From assembly GCA_020162035.1 (NCBI GenBank), contig JAIUNM010000010.1, positions 60,634 to 124,633 on the forward strand: DNA of 64,000 nt, read 5' to 3'. Shown in pieces: positions 43,253-53,090 of this stretch (within the stretch, counting starts at the first letter, position 1; each line of letters begins with the position of its first letter). The notes under the pieces are model-generated. The model was not told where the DNA came from. It saw nothing but the letters and a program-made list of their open reading frames with translations, and did not search any database. The position numbers and the translations under genes are program-made. This DNA is from Bacteroidota bacterium (GTDB taxonomy: Bacteria; Bacteroidota; Bacteroidia; B-17B0; Aurantibacillaceae).

Positions 43253-44830
43253 ATGAAGGTAAAAATACTTTGTGGTTTATTAATTATTGCAATAAACATT
43301 TTCTTCTCATGCAGAAAACCAACAACTGCAAATTGGGATACAGATGTTGTTTTACCTATCGTAAACAGTAAACTTAACATTAAAAATTTTTTAGGAGATT
43401 CTATTTTTTCTAGTGATAACAATGGTTTAATTCATATTAGCGTTTCGCGTACGTTAACTGCTTTGCAATTAGATTCTATTCTTAAATTACCAGATACAAG
43501 TATTGTTCAAACATTTAGCGTTGTTTTTCCTACAACACTTACTCCTGGCCAATCTTTAACCTTTTTTCCGCCAACTGAACTAGAATTTAATATAACTAAC
43601 GGCGTGAAAATTAGCACTTTTGATGTTAAAAAAGGAATAATAAACATTAAATACAGTAACGATTTAACTCAACCCTTAGATTTAGTTTACAAATTACCTG
43701 GTGTTACTAAATATGGCATGCCATACACAATTAATGAAACTGTACCCCCTGGAATAAACTCTTTAATTAAATCGTACGACTTAAGTGGGTATAATTTTAA
43801 TATGCGTGGACTAAGCGGAAATGTTTACAATACAATTGTACAAGCTTATACTGTAAATGTTAACCCTAATGCAAGTACGGTTACTGCAACATTTGGTCAA
43901 GGAGTTAAATTAAACATTAGCTACGAAGATATTATTCCGCAATATGCCGAGGGTTACTTTGGGCAACAAACTGTAGATATTGATAAGGATACAACAGATC
44001 TAGATATTTTTAATACATTTTCTGCATCAAATTTAATGTTAAGCGATGCTAAACTTAATTTTAAAATTATAAACGGTTTTGGTGTTGAGTTTACTGGCAA
44101 ACTTCAAAACATACAATCTATTAACGGAACTTCTGTTGTTGCATTATCTACAAATCAATTAAATAATATAAATATAAACAGAGCTTCAAAAATTGGAGCA
44201 AATGTTTATCCTACTGTAAAAACAGTTTCTTTAAATCCTAGTAATAGCAACATTTTACCTTTTATATCTTTATTACCTCAAAAATTAGTTTACGAAGGCG
44301 AAGTAAATGTTAACCCTTTTGGCAACATTAGTGGTTATAAAGATTTTGCGCAATACGGAAATGGGCTTAATGTTATTGCAGATATTGATATTCCAATGCA
44401 ATTTAAAGCTTCGGCTTTTCATCTTCAATCCATATCTGAAGTAGATTTTAGTAAAACCAAACAATTGGATAATGTAAATTCAGCAAATTTAATACTAACT
44501 GCATTAAATGGATATCCGTTTAGTGCTAAAATTCAAGCGTACATGTTAAATAGTGCCGATCAAGTTATTGATTCGTTAATGGACATAAATGCTAATACAA
44601 TTGCTGGTGGTCAAATAAATTCATTAAACATTGTAACACAACCAACAAATTCGCGCATAAACGTAAATTTATCAAAACAAAAGCTCGAAAAATTACGCGA
44701 TACAAAAAAGTTTAAAGTAAAAACTACATTTATAATGCCTCCTAACCCACCCGACATTAAATTTTTTGATACTTATGAAATTGATGTAAATTTTATTGCA
44801 GAAATAAATTATAACATAAAACGAAATTAA
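43253..44830 (+). CDS. Lipoprotein of unknown function, beta-rich
   Basis: A 525-aa protein with a lipobox (IIAINIFFSCRKPT, Cys at residue 20). The mature part starts WDTDVVLPIVNSKLNIKNF and is rich in beta strands and Asn, with no domain I recognise. Proteins of this type occur in Bacteroidota next to a beta-barrel gene, as here. It starts a four-gene run (lipoprotein, barrel, T9SS propeller, glycosyltransferase). Confidence 0.78.
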   Translation: MKVKILCGLLIIAINIFFSCRKPTTANWDTDVVLPIVNSKLNIKNFLGDSIFSSDNNGLIHISVSRTLTALQLDSILKLPDTSIVQTFSVVFPTTLTPGQSLTFFPPTELEFNITNGVKISTFDVKKGIINIKYSNDLTQPLDLVYKLPGVTKYGMPYTINETVPPGINSLIKSYDLSGYNFNMRGLSGNVYNTIVQAYTVNVNPNASTVTATFGQGVKLNISYEDIIPQYAEGYFGQQTVDIDKDTTDLDIFNTFSASNLMLSDAKLNFKIINGFGVEFTGKLQNIQSINGTSVVALSTNQLNNININRASKIGANVYPTVKTVSLNPSNSNILPFISLLPQKLVYEGEVNVNPFGNISGYKDFAQYGNGLNVIADIDIPMQFKASAFHLQSISEVDFSKTKQLDNVNSANLILTALNGYPFSAKIQAYMLNSADQVIDSLMDINANTIAGGQINSLNIVTQPTNSRINVNLSKQKLEKLRDTKKFKVKTTFIMPPNPPDIKFFDTYEIDVNFIAEINYNIKRN

Positions 44831-44831
44831 T

Positions 44832-46076
44832 TTGAACTTAAAAAAATACATATCGTTTTTGTTTTGCTTTACTATTTTGCTTGTAAAAGCACAATACAAT
44901 ACAGAATTTATTAATTATAGAAACGTAAAACGCAGTGTAAGTGTTGATGCTGAATATGACGCAGGAAGCAATGGCACAAACCAAATTTTAATTAATAAAC
45001 TTTTATTTGGAGGTTATATATCAAATAATGATAAAGCGCAAAGTGCAAAATATTTAAGAGGGTATAATAATTTTGGTGTAAACTTAAATTATAACGTAAA
45101 TGCTTTTATTAAAGGAGGTAAAAAACACGATTTTTTAATTGGATTTAAAAATCAAGAAATACTAAATGCAACTTACACCAAAGATTTTTTTAATTTAATG
45201 TTTTACGGCAACCAAATGTACAAAGGCAAAACAGCCGATTTAGCTTTTTGTAATGTTAATGCTTTACGTTTTCAAGAAATAAAGTTTGGTGCAATAATGC
45301 ATAGTGTTGATTCGGTTGCAAAAATTGGAGTTTCATTATCTTTTATTAAAGGTGAACAATTATTTTTTATAAAAACAAATAAAAATTCGAGTTTATTTAC
45401 TTCGGCAGATGGAAGCGAACTCGTATTTAATTCTAAATTTAATTTAGCAATAAGCGATACCAATAATAAAAACTTAACTAGCTTTAATGGTATTGGTGCA
45501 AGTACCGACCTTTTTTTTGAAACACCCTACAAAAGTAAATTTGGCCAAAAAAGTATATTAATTGTAAATGCTAATAATATTGGTTTTATACATTGGCGTA
45601 ATAACAGTGTGCAATATAGCAGCGATAGTACATTTAAATTTAGTGGTTATACAGTTGATAATATTTTTGATTTAAAAGATAGTACTTTAAATAAAATTAA
45701 AACGGATAGTATTGCGTTAAGTCTTACCAATGCTAGGCAAGAAAACTTTAATGTTAACATACCCACCAACTTAGTTATTATTAATAAAATAATTTGGAAC
45801 AAAAACTGGGTTACAAACTTTGGATTTAGGCACATTTTTAACGCTAATTATAAACCCTATTTATTTATTGAACCCGAATTTATTAAAAACAAATTTACTT
45901 TTTGTTTACATGTTGGTTACGGTGGTTATGTAAGAGCAGGTTTTGGCGCATCGGTTGCATACGAAAGTAAAAACTGGTATTTTAAATTAGGAAGCAATCA
46001 TCTACAAGGTTTAATAATACCTAAATACACAAGTGGACAGGGCATTTTTATAAGCTTAGCAAAAAAATTAAAATAA
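44832..46076 (+). CDS. Putative outer-membrane beta-barrel protein (DUF5723-like)
   Basis: A 414-aa exported protein (signal peptide to VKAQ, residue 20) with alternating amphipathic strands and aromatic ends, ending GQGIFISLAKKLK, consistent with a porin-like barrel. The first codon is TTG (44832), just one base after the previous stop; no ATG is near. It resembles DUF5723-type proteins, which I assign with modest confidence. It is co-transcribed with the lipoprotein before it. Confidence 0.72.
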   Translation: MNLKKYISFLFCFTILLVKAQYNTEFINYRNVKRSVSVDAEYDAGSNGTNQILINKLLFGGYISNNDKAQSAKYLRGYNNFGVNLNYNVNAFIKGGKKHDFLIGFKNQEILNATYTKDFFNLMFYGNQMYKGKTADLAFCNVNALRFQEIKFGAIMHSVDSVAKIGVSLSFIKGEQLFFIKTNKNSSLFTSADGSELVFNSKFNLAISDTNNKNLTSFNGIGASTDLFFETPYKSKFGQKSILIVNANNIGFIHWRNNSVQYSSDSTFKFSGYTVDNIFDLKDSTLNKIKTDSIALSLTNARQENFNVNIPTNLVIINKIIWNKNWVTNFGFRHIFNANYKPYLFIEPEFIKNKFTFCLHVGYGGYVRAGFGASVAYESKNWYFKLGSNHLQGLIIPKYTSGQGIFISLAKKLK

Positions 46077-46077
46077 G

Positions 46078-47508
46078 ATGAAAAATTACATCATATATTT
46101 TCTGAGTTTAATTTTTGTGATAAAATTAAATGCACAACCACCTAAAAAATTTTACAGTAAATATGGAGGAAGTGGAGTAGATATAGGATATGGCTTAAAA
46201 CAAACTTTAGATTCTAATTACATTATTATTGGAAGCAGTACTAGTTACGGTGATAATGGAAGTGATTTCTTTTTAATGAAAATTGATAGTATGGGTCAGT
46301 TTTTATGGCAAAAAACATTTGGTGGTTTTAATCAAGATGTTGGTAAATCTATTGCTTTATTATCCGATGGTGGCTTTGTAATTACAGGTTATACTTCATC
46401 TTATGGTGCAGGCGGTTACGATGTATTAACGATAAGAACAGATAAATTTGGAAATCAATTATGGTTAAAAAGTTTTGGTGGTTTAGATTGGGACTTTGGA
46501 AATGATGTAATTATTGCAGCCGATGGCAATATTGTAGTTTGTGGAAGCACATATAGTTTTGGATACGGTAATAAAGATGGTTTAATTTTAAAATACGATT
46601 TAAGTGGGAATTTATTATGGCAAAAGTATTATGGTGGAAAAGAAGATGATGAATTAGTGGCCGTAACACAATCTACCAACGGATTAAATTATCTTGCTGG
46701 TAACACTAAAAGTTTAGGAGATACAAAAGGAGATGCTTGGCTTTTTGCAGTTAACATGTCTGGCGATTCTATAACTTCGGCAAATGTTGGGAAGCCAAAT
46801 AAAGAAGATAAGAGTTACGATATGGTTATAAATCCACTAAATGAATTAATAATTTGTGGCTCTGTAGATACAAGTTCTACTAATTTACACACAAATAATT
46901 GTATAGCTTCAAAAAGAAATACAAATGGCGGATTAATATCTGAGGTTATTTATAGTGGCGCAGGTAACGATGATAAATATTTATCTGTAGCAAAACAACA
47001 TAGTGGTACTGATTTAATGTTTTCGAGAAGTGTATATAAACCTGGATTTTCGATAGAGGCTCAACCTTTACTTGCCGATTTAAATATGAATTGGGTTAAT
47101 TCAACCACTTATGTTTCAACACAAATGGACGAAGCTTATGAAGTAATTTCTACTTATGATAATGGGTATGCTATGGTTGGATATACTAAAGGATATAGCG
47201 GAAACTTAAGTGAAGATATTTTATTTATTAAGATAGATAATGGATTAGTTGGCGCAACAAGCATTGTTGGAATACATGAAAATTCAAAAAATGTTTCTAT
47301 TTACAACCCTTATTATTTAGATAACAAAATAATTTTTAATAATACAAATTTTGACAAGGTAAATTACACCATTTCAAATCAAATTGGCCAAATTATTCAA
47401 AGTGGTTCAACACAATTAAACGAAGTAAATTTAAACTTACAATTAACACCAGGCATTTATTTAATTACACTAAACAATTACACTTCAAAAATTATTGTTA
47501 CAGAATAA
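46078..47508 (+). CDS. Secreted beta-propeller-like protein with T9SS sorting domain
   Basis: A 476-aa exported protein (signal peptide to LNAQ, residue 20). About six repeats of roughly 55 residues carry GNxLWxKxFGG-like motifs (QFLWQKTFGG, QLWLKSFGG, NLLWQKYYGG) and GSTxSYGxG segments, a propeller of the delta-60/PQQ type. The C-terminus is a T9SS domain (VSIYNPYYLDNKIIF, LTPGIYLITLNN). It starts one base after the barrel stop. Confidence 0.82.
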   Translation: MKNYIIYFLSLIFVIKLNAQPPKKFYSKYGGSGVDIGYGLKQTLDSNYIIIGSSTSYGDNGSDFFLMKIDSMGQFLWQKTFGGFNQDVGKSIALLSDGGFVITGYTSSYGAGGYDVLTIRTDKFGNQLWLKSFGGLDWDFGNDVIIAADGNIVVCGSTYSFGYGNKDGLILKYDLSGNLLWQKYYGGKEDDELVAVTQSTNGLNYLAGNTKSLGDTKGDAWLFAVNMSGDSITSANVGKPNKEDKSYDMVINPLNELIICGSVDTSSTNLHTNNCIASKRNTNGGLISEVIYSGAGNDDKYLSVAKQHSGTDLMFSRSVYKPGFSIEAQPLLADLNMNWVNSTTYVSTQMDEAYEVISTYDNGYAMVGYTKGYSGNLSEDILFIKIDNGLVGATSIVGIHENSKNVSIYNPYYLDNKIIFNNTNFDKVNYTISNQIGQIIQSGSTQLNEVNLNLQLTPGIYLITLNNYTSKIIVTE

Positions 47509-47525
47509 AAACATAAATTAATGTA

Positions 47526-48950
47526 ATGAACATATCAAAAAAACAAATTCTTTTAATTGCTTTTGTAATTTTTGTTGCAAATTTTATTCTTAAATTAATC
47601 CATATTGGTAGTAGTAGTTTATGGTACGATGAAATTATAAGCTGCAACGACACACAACTTTTTTGGGGACATATAAAACACGAAGCAGAATGGGATAAAA
47701 ATCCGCCTTTTTACCATTATGCACTTTGGATATGGTCAAAATTTTTTGGTAAAACAGAAATTGCATTGCGCTCTATGAGTGCTTTTTTTAGTGCTTTAAC
47801 AGGAGTTGTATTATTTTTATTTTCAAATAAATTTTTCAACTTTTATAAAGCAATTTCTATATCAATTGTTTTTATTTCACATCATTTTTTATTTTACTAT
47901 GCACAAGAGGCAAGGTGTTATTCGTTATTAATATTTTTAGTAATTTCTAATATATTTTACACCTATTATTACATTAAAAATCAAACCTTTTTAAATTGTA
48001 TTATACTTGGTTTACTTAATTTTTTAATTTTTTACACGCACTATATAGCAGGGTTAATTCTTTTTTGCCAATTTATATTTGTTTTATTAGTAATAAGAGT
48101 AAAATTTTCGCATATAATAGCAATTTACAGCACATCAATACTATTAGTTTTATTACGTTTTACAAAAAAACAATACAAAGTTTTATTTATGTCTCATGAA
48201 ATGAGTAGTCAAAAACAAAATGTACCATTAAGTAATTTTTATGATTTGCAAAGTGCTATTAGTAATTTATACATAGATAAAATAATTTTTATTGCAATTG
48301 TAGTATTAATTCTTTTTAAAATATTTACTACGTATAAATTCCAAATTAAAGATAAGATAAATGTAAAGTTTGAATATTATCTAATTTTTACACCTATAAT
48401 TTGTATTAGTTTGCTATACGGCTTAGGTTTATTAACAAATGTTTTTAATGAAAGATACTTAATATTTACAACTCCGTTTATATTATTATCAATTATAGCT
48501 CTAATAAATCATAATCATTTATTTGCAATTACTTGTTTAATAATTTCTGTTTTTTCATTTACAAAAATTGAGTTTGGAAAATCAAGACAAATGGATTACA
48601 GAATGGCTGCCAATATTACAAAAATAGTTCAAAAACAACATTCACCAGCAATTATACTTCAAACACACGATATACAATCTTTATTTTATTATTATTACAA
48701 TTACAATGGTTATTTAAATCAAAATTGGAAAAACAATGATAAATTAAAAGCAGAAAATATTTTTATAATTGAAAATAATTACGAATTAAAACAATTAATA
48801 ACACATAAAAATAAATCTATTTTATTTTTTCAAACCTTTGCAAATAAAACTGATAGAAATCAAATTGATTCGTCGTTAAAAATGCTTGGATATAAGAATT
48901 TATATAGAAGAAACGTAAGTAATAACATTATTTTAACCGCATTTTACTAA
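47526..48950 (+). CDS. Glycosyltransferase family 39 (ArnT/PMT-like) membrane protein
   Basis: A 474-aa polytopic protein with about twelve helices. The N-terminal signature SSLWYDEIISCND holds the acidic residue of GT39/GT-C enzymes, followed by DKNPPFYHYALWIW. A later segment YYAQEARCYSLL is typical of the PMT superfamily. It would transfer a sugar from a polyprenyl-phosphate donor to protein or glycolipid on the periplasmic side. It is 17 bases after the T9SS gene and is likely part of the same transcript. Confidence 0.87.
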   Translation: MNISKKQILLIAFVIFVANFILKLIHIGSSSLWYDEIISCNDTQLFWGHIKHEAEWDKNPPFYHYALWIWSKFFGKTEIALRSMSAFFSALTGVVLFLFSNKFFNFYKAISISIVFISHHFLFYYAQEARCYSLLIFLVISNIFYTYYYIKNQTFLNCIILGLLNFLIFYTHYIAGLILFCQFIFVLLVIRVKFSHIIAIYSTSILLVLLRFTKKQYKVLFMSHEMSSQKQNVPLSNFYDLQSAISNLYIDKIIFIAIVVLILFKIFTTYKFQIKDKINVKFEYYLIFTPIICISLLYGLGLLTNVFNERYLIFTTPFILLSIIALINHNHLFAITCLIISVFSFTKIEFGKSRQMDYRMAANITKIVQKQHSPAIILQTHDIQSLFYYYYNYNGYLNQNWKNNDKLKAENIFIIENNYELKQLITHKNKSILFFQTFANKTDRNQIDSSLKMLGYKNLYRRNVSNNIILTAFY

Positions 48951-49016
48951 TAAGAATAATTCAGTTATTATTAAAAATTCAAAAAATAAATCCTTATATT
49001 AGTATCATCATTAATT

Positions 49017-51074
49017 ATGCAAAAAAACTTAATAATTTTATTGTTTTTAATTAGTTCAAATTTATTTTCTCAAGAACTAAATACTCGTAAATGGCGTGCA
49101 AGCGAAAAAGACAGTTTAAACAATGCCTTACTTTTATACGAAGAAAAAAATTACTTGTTGGCCTTTCCTATCTTTGAAAGTCTTCAAAACAATCATCCAA
49201 ACGAGCAATATTTAAAATATGCTTACGGTATTTGTGCTTTATCACGCTCAGATAAACATCATAAAGCCTACGAATTTTTATCAGAACTTTATACAAAAAA
49301 CAAAAAAATAGATAATATAAAATACGACCTTGCTCGTGCAGCACATTATACTAATCATTTAGATGAAGCAGAAAGTTTAATAACAGATTATTTATCTGCA
49401 AAAAAAATAAGTGTTGAAGATAAAAAAAGTGGTTTATTGTTACAGCGTTACATTGCAAATGCAAAATATCATATTAGCAAACCAACAGGTGCTAAAATTA
49501 TAAATTTAGGTACGCCTCTTAATTCATCAGATGAAGAATATGTTCCTGCAATTAATGCAAATGAAGATTTAATGGTATTTACTTATAGAGGTGTAAAAAG
49601 TAAAGGAGGTAGATTAAATGCATTTTTATCACCAGATCCAATGGGTGCATATAACGAAGACATTTACATTTCCAAAAAAATAAAAAATAATTATACAGTT
49701 CCTGAACCATTAGATAGCATTAATACAAATGCGCATGATGCTTGTGTGTCTTTAAGTTTAGATGGTCAAACATTATTTTTATATAGAAATACAGCTGATG
49801 ATCATGGCGATTTGTATCAATCTCAAATAAAAGGAGAGGTTTTTTCAACACCAAAAAAATTAAAAGGATTTGTTAATAGCTATGCTTACGAAGGCCATTG
49901 TTCTTTAAGTCCAGATGGGCAAACATTGTATTTTACAAGCGATAGAAGTGGCGGATATGGAGGAATTGATATTTACAAAGCAACTTTATTGCCAGATAGT
50001 AGTTGGGGAAACATTGTAAATTTAGGCGATAGTATAAACACGGCTTACGATGAAGATTCTCCATTTATACACCCCGATGGAATAACCTTATTTTTTAGCT
50101 CGAAAGGAAGAAATAGCATGGGTGGATATGATATTTTTAGATCAACACTAAGCATGAAAGATAGTACATTTAAAAAAGTACAACATTTAGGATATCCAAT
50201 TAACAGTTCAGATGATGATTTATATTTTGTAGTATCGGCAAACGGCGAAAGAGCTTATTACAGTAGTGCTAAAAAAGATGGGCAAGGTTTAAAAGACATT
50301 TATTTAATAGATACAAAGTTTGAAGGGATGAAACCTGTATTATTATTAGTTAAAGGTAAAACAAAACGAAACTCTATTGGTGTTGCTTCAAAAAATCAGA
50401 TAATTGTTACATCTCAAAACGGTAAAGTTTTTAAAACGTATTACTCTAATCCTTCAACTGGCGAATTTTTAGTAACTGTTCCTCCTGGCGAGAAATATAA
50501 ATTTACATTTAAAGATGACAAAGGCAATTTAAAAGAGTTTGATTTTGATGTTACAAATTTATCAGAATATAAAGAAGAAAATTTAGATGTTGATTTTGAC
50601 AACATAGCAACACCAACAGTTGTAACAACTAACACAACAACTGTTATTAGTCAAACAACAGCAATTACAAGTAACACAATTAAACCCAATAGTGTAACAA
50701 GTACAACATTTATACCTAATAACATTGCACAAGCAACAAGTTTAAGTTTTGCAAAAGATAATGGTGATATTGATGTTGGAGATAAAGGCATACAATTTAG
50801 AGTTCAAATTGCAGCATTAAGATATCCAAAAGCAATGAATTTTCCATACTTAAAAAAATGTGGTAAAATTGAAACACTTTTACTTGTTGATGGTATTACG
50901 CGTGTAACCATTGGCGGCAAATTTACTAAACTTAATGAAGCTTTAAAACATAACAAAAAAGTAATTGAAGCTGGACAAAAAGACGCATTTATTACAGCAA
51001 TATATCAAAATAAAAGAATGTTATTAGAAGAGTTGGTTAAAATGGGTGTATTTAAACCACAAAAAATAGATTAA
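49017..51074 (+). CDS. TPR-PD40 protein with C-terminal SPOR domain
   Basis: A 685-aa protein with a signal peptide (to FSQ, 18). TPR-like helices (about 30-155) precede PD40 repeats (about 175-430: SLDGQTLFLYR, SPDGQTLYFTS, HPDGITLFFSS, SANGERAYYSS), then a regulatory-like beta domain (about 440-530) and a Thr-rich linker. A SPOR-like domain at about 593-685 starts FRVQIAALRYP. It parallels the PorE-like protein at 11646 but ends with SPOR instead of OmpA; both bind peptidoglycan. It probably anchors an envelope complex. The next gene starts 4 bases later. Confidence 0.85.
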   Translation: MQKNLIILLFLISSNLFSQELNTRKWRASEKDSLNNALLLYEEKNYLLAFPIFESLQNNHPNEQYLKYAYGICALSRSDKHHKAYEFLSELYTKNKKIDNIKYDLARAAHYTNHLDEAESLITDYLSAKKISVEDKKSGLLLQRYIANAKYHISKPTGAKIINLGTPLNSSDEEYVPAINANEDLMVFTYRGVKSKGGRLNAFLSPDPMGAYNEDIYISKKIKNNYTVPEPLDSINTNAHDACVSLSLDGQTLFLYRNTADDHGDLYQSQIKGEVFSTPKKLKGFVNSYAYEGHCSLSPDGQTLYFTSDRSGGYGGIDIYKATLLPDSSWGNIVNLGDSINTAYDEDSPFIHPDGITLFFSSKGRNSMGGYDIFRSTLSMKDSTFKKVQHLGYPINSSDDDLYFVVSANGERAYYSSAKKDGQGLKDIYLIDTKFEGMKPVLLLVKGKTKRNSIGVASKNQIIVTSQNGKVFKTYYSNPSTGEFLVTVPPGEKYKFTFKDDKGNLKEFDFDVTNLSEYKEENLDVDFDNIATPTVVTTNTTTVISQTTAITSNTIKPNSVTSTTFIPNNIAQATSLSFAKDNGDIDVGDKGIQFRVQIAALRYPKAMNFPYLKKCGKIETLLLVDGITRVTIGGKFTKLNEALKHNKKVIEAGQKDAFITAIYQNKRMLLEELVKMGVFKPQKID

Positions 51075-51078
51075 AAAT

Positions 51079-51954
51079 ATGACGCAATTTGCCGAAACAG
51101 AATTAATACTTACAAAAGAAAACAGAGTTTATCACATAAATTTACTAGCTGACGATGTTGCCGATGATGTTATTGTTGTTGGCGACCAACACCGTGTTGC
51201 TCAAATTTCCTCTCATTTTTCTAAAATAGAATTTAAAACCGAACACAGAGAGTTTGTAACTCATACAGGACTTTATAACGGTAAGCGAGTTACAGTATTA
51301 AGTACAGGAATAGGAACAGATAATATTGATATTGTGATGAACGAACTTGATGCTGCTGTAAATATTAATCCAATAACCCGTACACTTAACGCAACTCAAC
51401 GTAAATTAAATATTATTAGATTAGGAACAAGTGGCGCTTTGCAAGAAAACATACCAGTTAATGGCTTAGTTGTTAGCTCACATGGTATAGGGTTAGATGG
51501 CTTGTTAAATTTTTATGATGGTTGGGAAAACGTTTCTGATAAAGCAATTAGTGAAGCTTTTATTAATCAAACAGGTTGGTTGCAAAATTTACCTTACCCC
51601 TACTGCGTTTCGGCATCTGATAAACTATTAAACCAATTTAAAGAAAATAATTTTGTTGGAATTACAGCTACAGCTCCAGGGTTTTATGGCCCACAAGGCA
51701 GGCAAATTAAATTAAAAAGTGCATTACCAAACTTAAACGATTGTTTAACTAATTTTAATTATAACGGATTAAAAATTACAAACTTTGAAATGGAAACAAG
51801 TGCGCTTTATGGATTAGGTAAATTACTTAATCATAACTGTTTAACAGTGTGTGTAATAATTGCTAACAGAGTAAGAAAAGAATTTACAAACGATTATAAA
51901 AAAAGTGTAGAAATATTAATAGAAAATTGTTTAGATAAACTAACAAAAAATTAA
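51079..51954 (+). CDS. Uridine phosphorylase-type nucleoside phosphorylase
   Basis: A 291-aa nucleoside phosphorylase of the PNP/UDP superfamily. The fold markers VVVGDQHRV, VLSTGIGTDNIDIVMNEL, IIRLGTSGAL and the FEMETSALYGLG purine/pyrimidine pocket are clear. By similarity and by the neighbouring pyrF it is most likely uridine phosphorylase (uridine + Pi to uracil + ribose-1-P), but a purine-specific enzyme cannot be excluded. It is joined directly to pyrF, which starts at the base after its stop codon. Confidence 0.9.
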   Translation: MTQFAETELILTKENRVYHINLLADDVADDVIVVGDQHRVAQISSHFSKIEFKTEHREFVTHTGLYNGKRVTVLSTGIGTDNIDIVMNELDAAVNINPITRTLNATQRKLNIIRLGTSGALQENIPVNGLVVSSHGIGLDGLLNFYDGWENVSDKAISEAFINQTGWLQNLPYPYCVSASDKLLNQFKENNFVGITATAPGFYGPQGRQIKLKSALPNLNDCLTNFNYNGLKITNFEMETSALYGLGKLLNHNCLTVCVIIANRVRKEFTNDYKKSVEILIENCLDKLTKN

Positions 51955-52770
51955 ATGACAAGAGAAAAACTTATAGAACAAATTAAATTAAAAAAATCTT
52001 TTTTATGTGTTGGCTTAGACCCCGATGTTACTAAAATACCAAAACATATAATTGAAGACGATGAAGATACAATTTACTTATTTAACAAATTAATTATAGA
52101 TGCCACAGCTCCATATTGTGTAGCATTTAAGCCAAACACTGCGTTTTACGAAGCCTATGGGGTAAGTGGATTTGAAAGTTTAGAAAAAACAATTAAATAC
52201 ATTAAATTAAATTACCCAGATCATTTTTTAATTGCAGATGCAAAAAGAGGAGATATTGGTAACACTAGTACAATGTATGCAAAAGCTTTTTTTAACAGAT
52301 TAAATGCAGATGCAATTACTATTGCTCCTTATATGGGAAAAGATTCGGTAAAACCATTTTTAGAATTTGAAAACAAATGGGCAATTGTATTGGGATTAAC
52401 AAGTAACGAAGGCGCTTCAGATTTTCAACAACTAATTATAAATAACAAGGCCTTATATTTAAAGGTAATTGAAACCTGTGCCAATTGGGGAAATGAAAAC
52501 AACATGATGTTTGTAATTGGCGCTACTAAGGCAAGTATGCTTACCGAAATTAGACAATTAATTCCAAATCATTTTTTATTAGTACCAGGTGTTGGCGCAC
52601 AAGGCGGAAGTTTAGAAGAAGTATGTAAATACGGTTTAAATAAAGATATTGGATTACTTATAAATTTAAGTAGAAACATTATTTATGCAGGTAACAATAA
52701 AAATTTTGATGAACTAGCTGGTATTGAAGCAAAAAAAATTAATGATCAAATGAAACACTATTTTAATTAA
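51955..52770 (+). CDS. pyrF: Orotidine-5'-phosphate decarboxylase, type 2
   Basis: A 271-aa OMP decarboxylase (OMP to UMP and CO2). The catalytic DxKxxD is in LIADAKRGDIGNT (D95, K97, D100). AFKPNTAFYEAYG and FLLVPGVGAQGG complete the type 2 signature, and the length is that of type 2 enzymes. The ATG directly follows the nucleoside phosphorylase stop. This links de novo and salvage steps of UMP metabolism. Confidence 0.95.
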   Translation: MTREKLIEQIKLKKSFLCVGLDPDVTKIPKHIIEDDEDTIYLFNKLIIDATAPYCVAFKPNTAFYEAYGVSGFESLEKTIKYIKLNYPDHFLIADAKRGDIGNTSTMYAKAFFNRLNADAITIAPYMGKDSVKPFLEFENKWAIVLGLTSNEGASDFQQLIINNKALYLKVIETCANWGNENNMMFVIGATKASMLTEIRQLIPNHFLLVPGVGAQGGSLEEVCKYGLNKDIGLLINLSRNIIYAGNNKNFDELAGIEAKKINDQMKHYFN

Positions 52771-52772
52771 TT

Positions 52773-53084
52773 ATGGAAGAACAAATTAATCAACCACAAC
52801 AATTAGATATTGAATTAAGCGAAGAAATTGCTGAAGGAATATATTCTAATTTAGCTATTATTACACACTCAAACAGCGAGTTTATAATTGATTTCATAAA
52901 ATTACTTCCTGGTGTTCCTAAAGCGCGAGTAAAATCAAGAATTATTTTAACTCCACAACATGCTAAAAGACTTGCAAAAGCATTAATTGATAATTTAAAT
53001 AAATATGAAAGCATGAATGGCAAAATAAAAGACCTTGACCAAAACATGGCCATGCAGTTTACGGGCCCAACTGGTAAAGCTTAA
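52773..53084 (+). CDS. DUF3467 domain protein
   Basis: A 103-aa protein: IELSEEIAEGIYSNLAIITHSNSEFIIDFIKLLPG and KARVKSRIILTPQHAKRLAKALIDNLNKYE are DUF3467 in full. It starts 2 bases after pyrF, as in other Bacteroidota where the gene follows pyrimidine or RNA polymerase genes. The function is unknown. The convergent LD-carboxypeptidase gene ends 6 bases later. Confidence 0.92.
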   Translation: MEEQINQPQQLDIELSEEIAEGIYSNLAIITHSNSEFIIDFIKLLPGVPKARVKSRIILTPQHAKRLAKALIDNLNKYESMNGKIKDLDQNMAMQFTGPTGKA

Positions 53085-53090
53085 TTTATT

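Noticed and set aside
46150..46660. Tandem repeats at about 165-base period.
   Set aside because: They are the propeller repeats of the T9SS protein, degenerate at DNA level, not a DNA repeat array.
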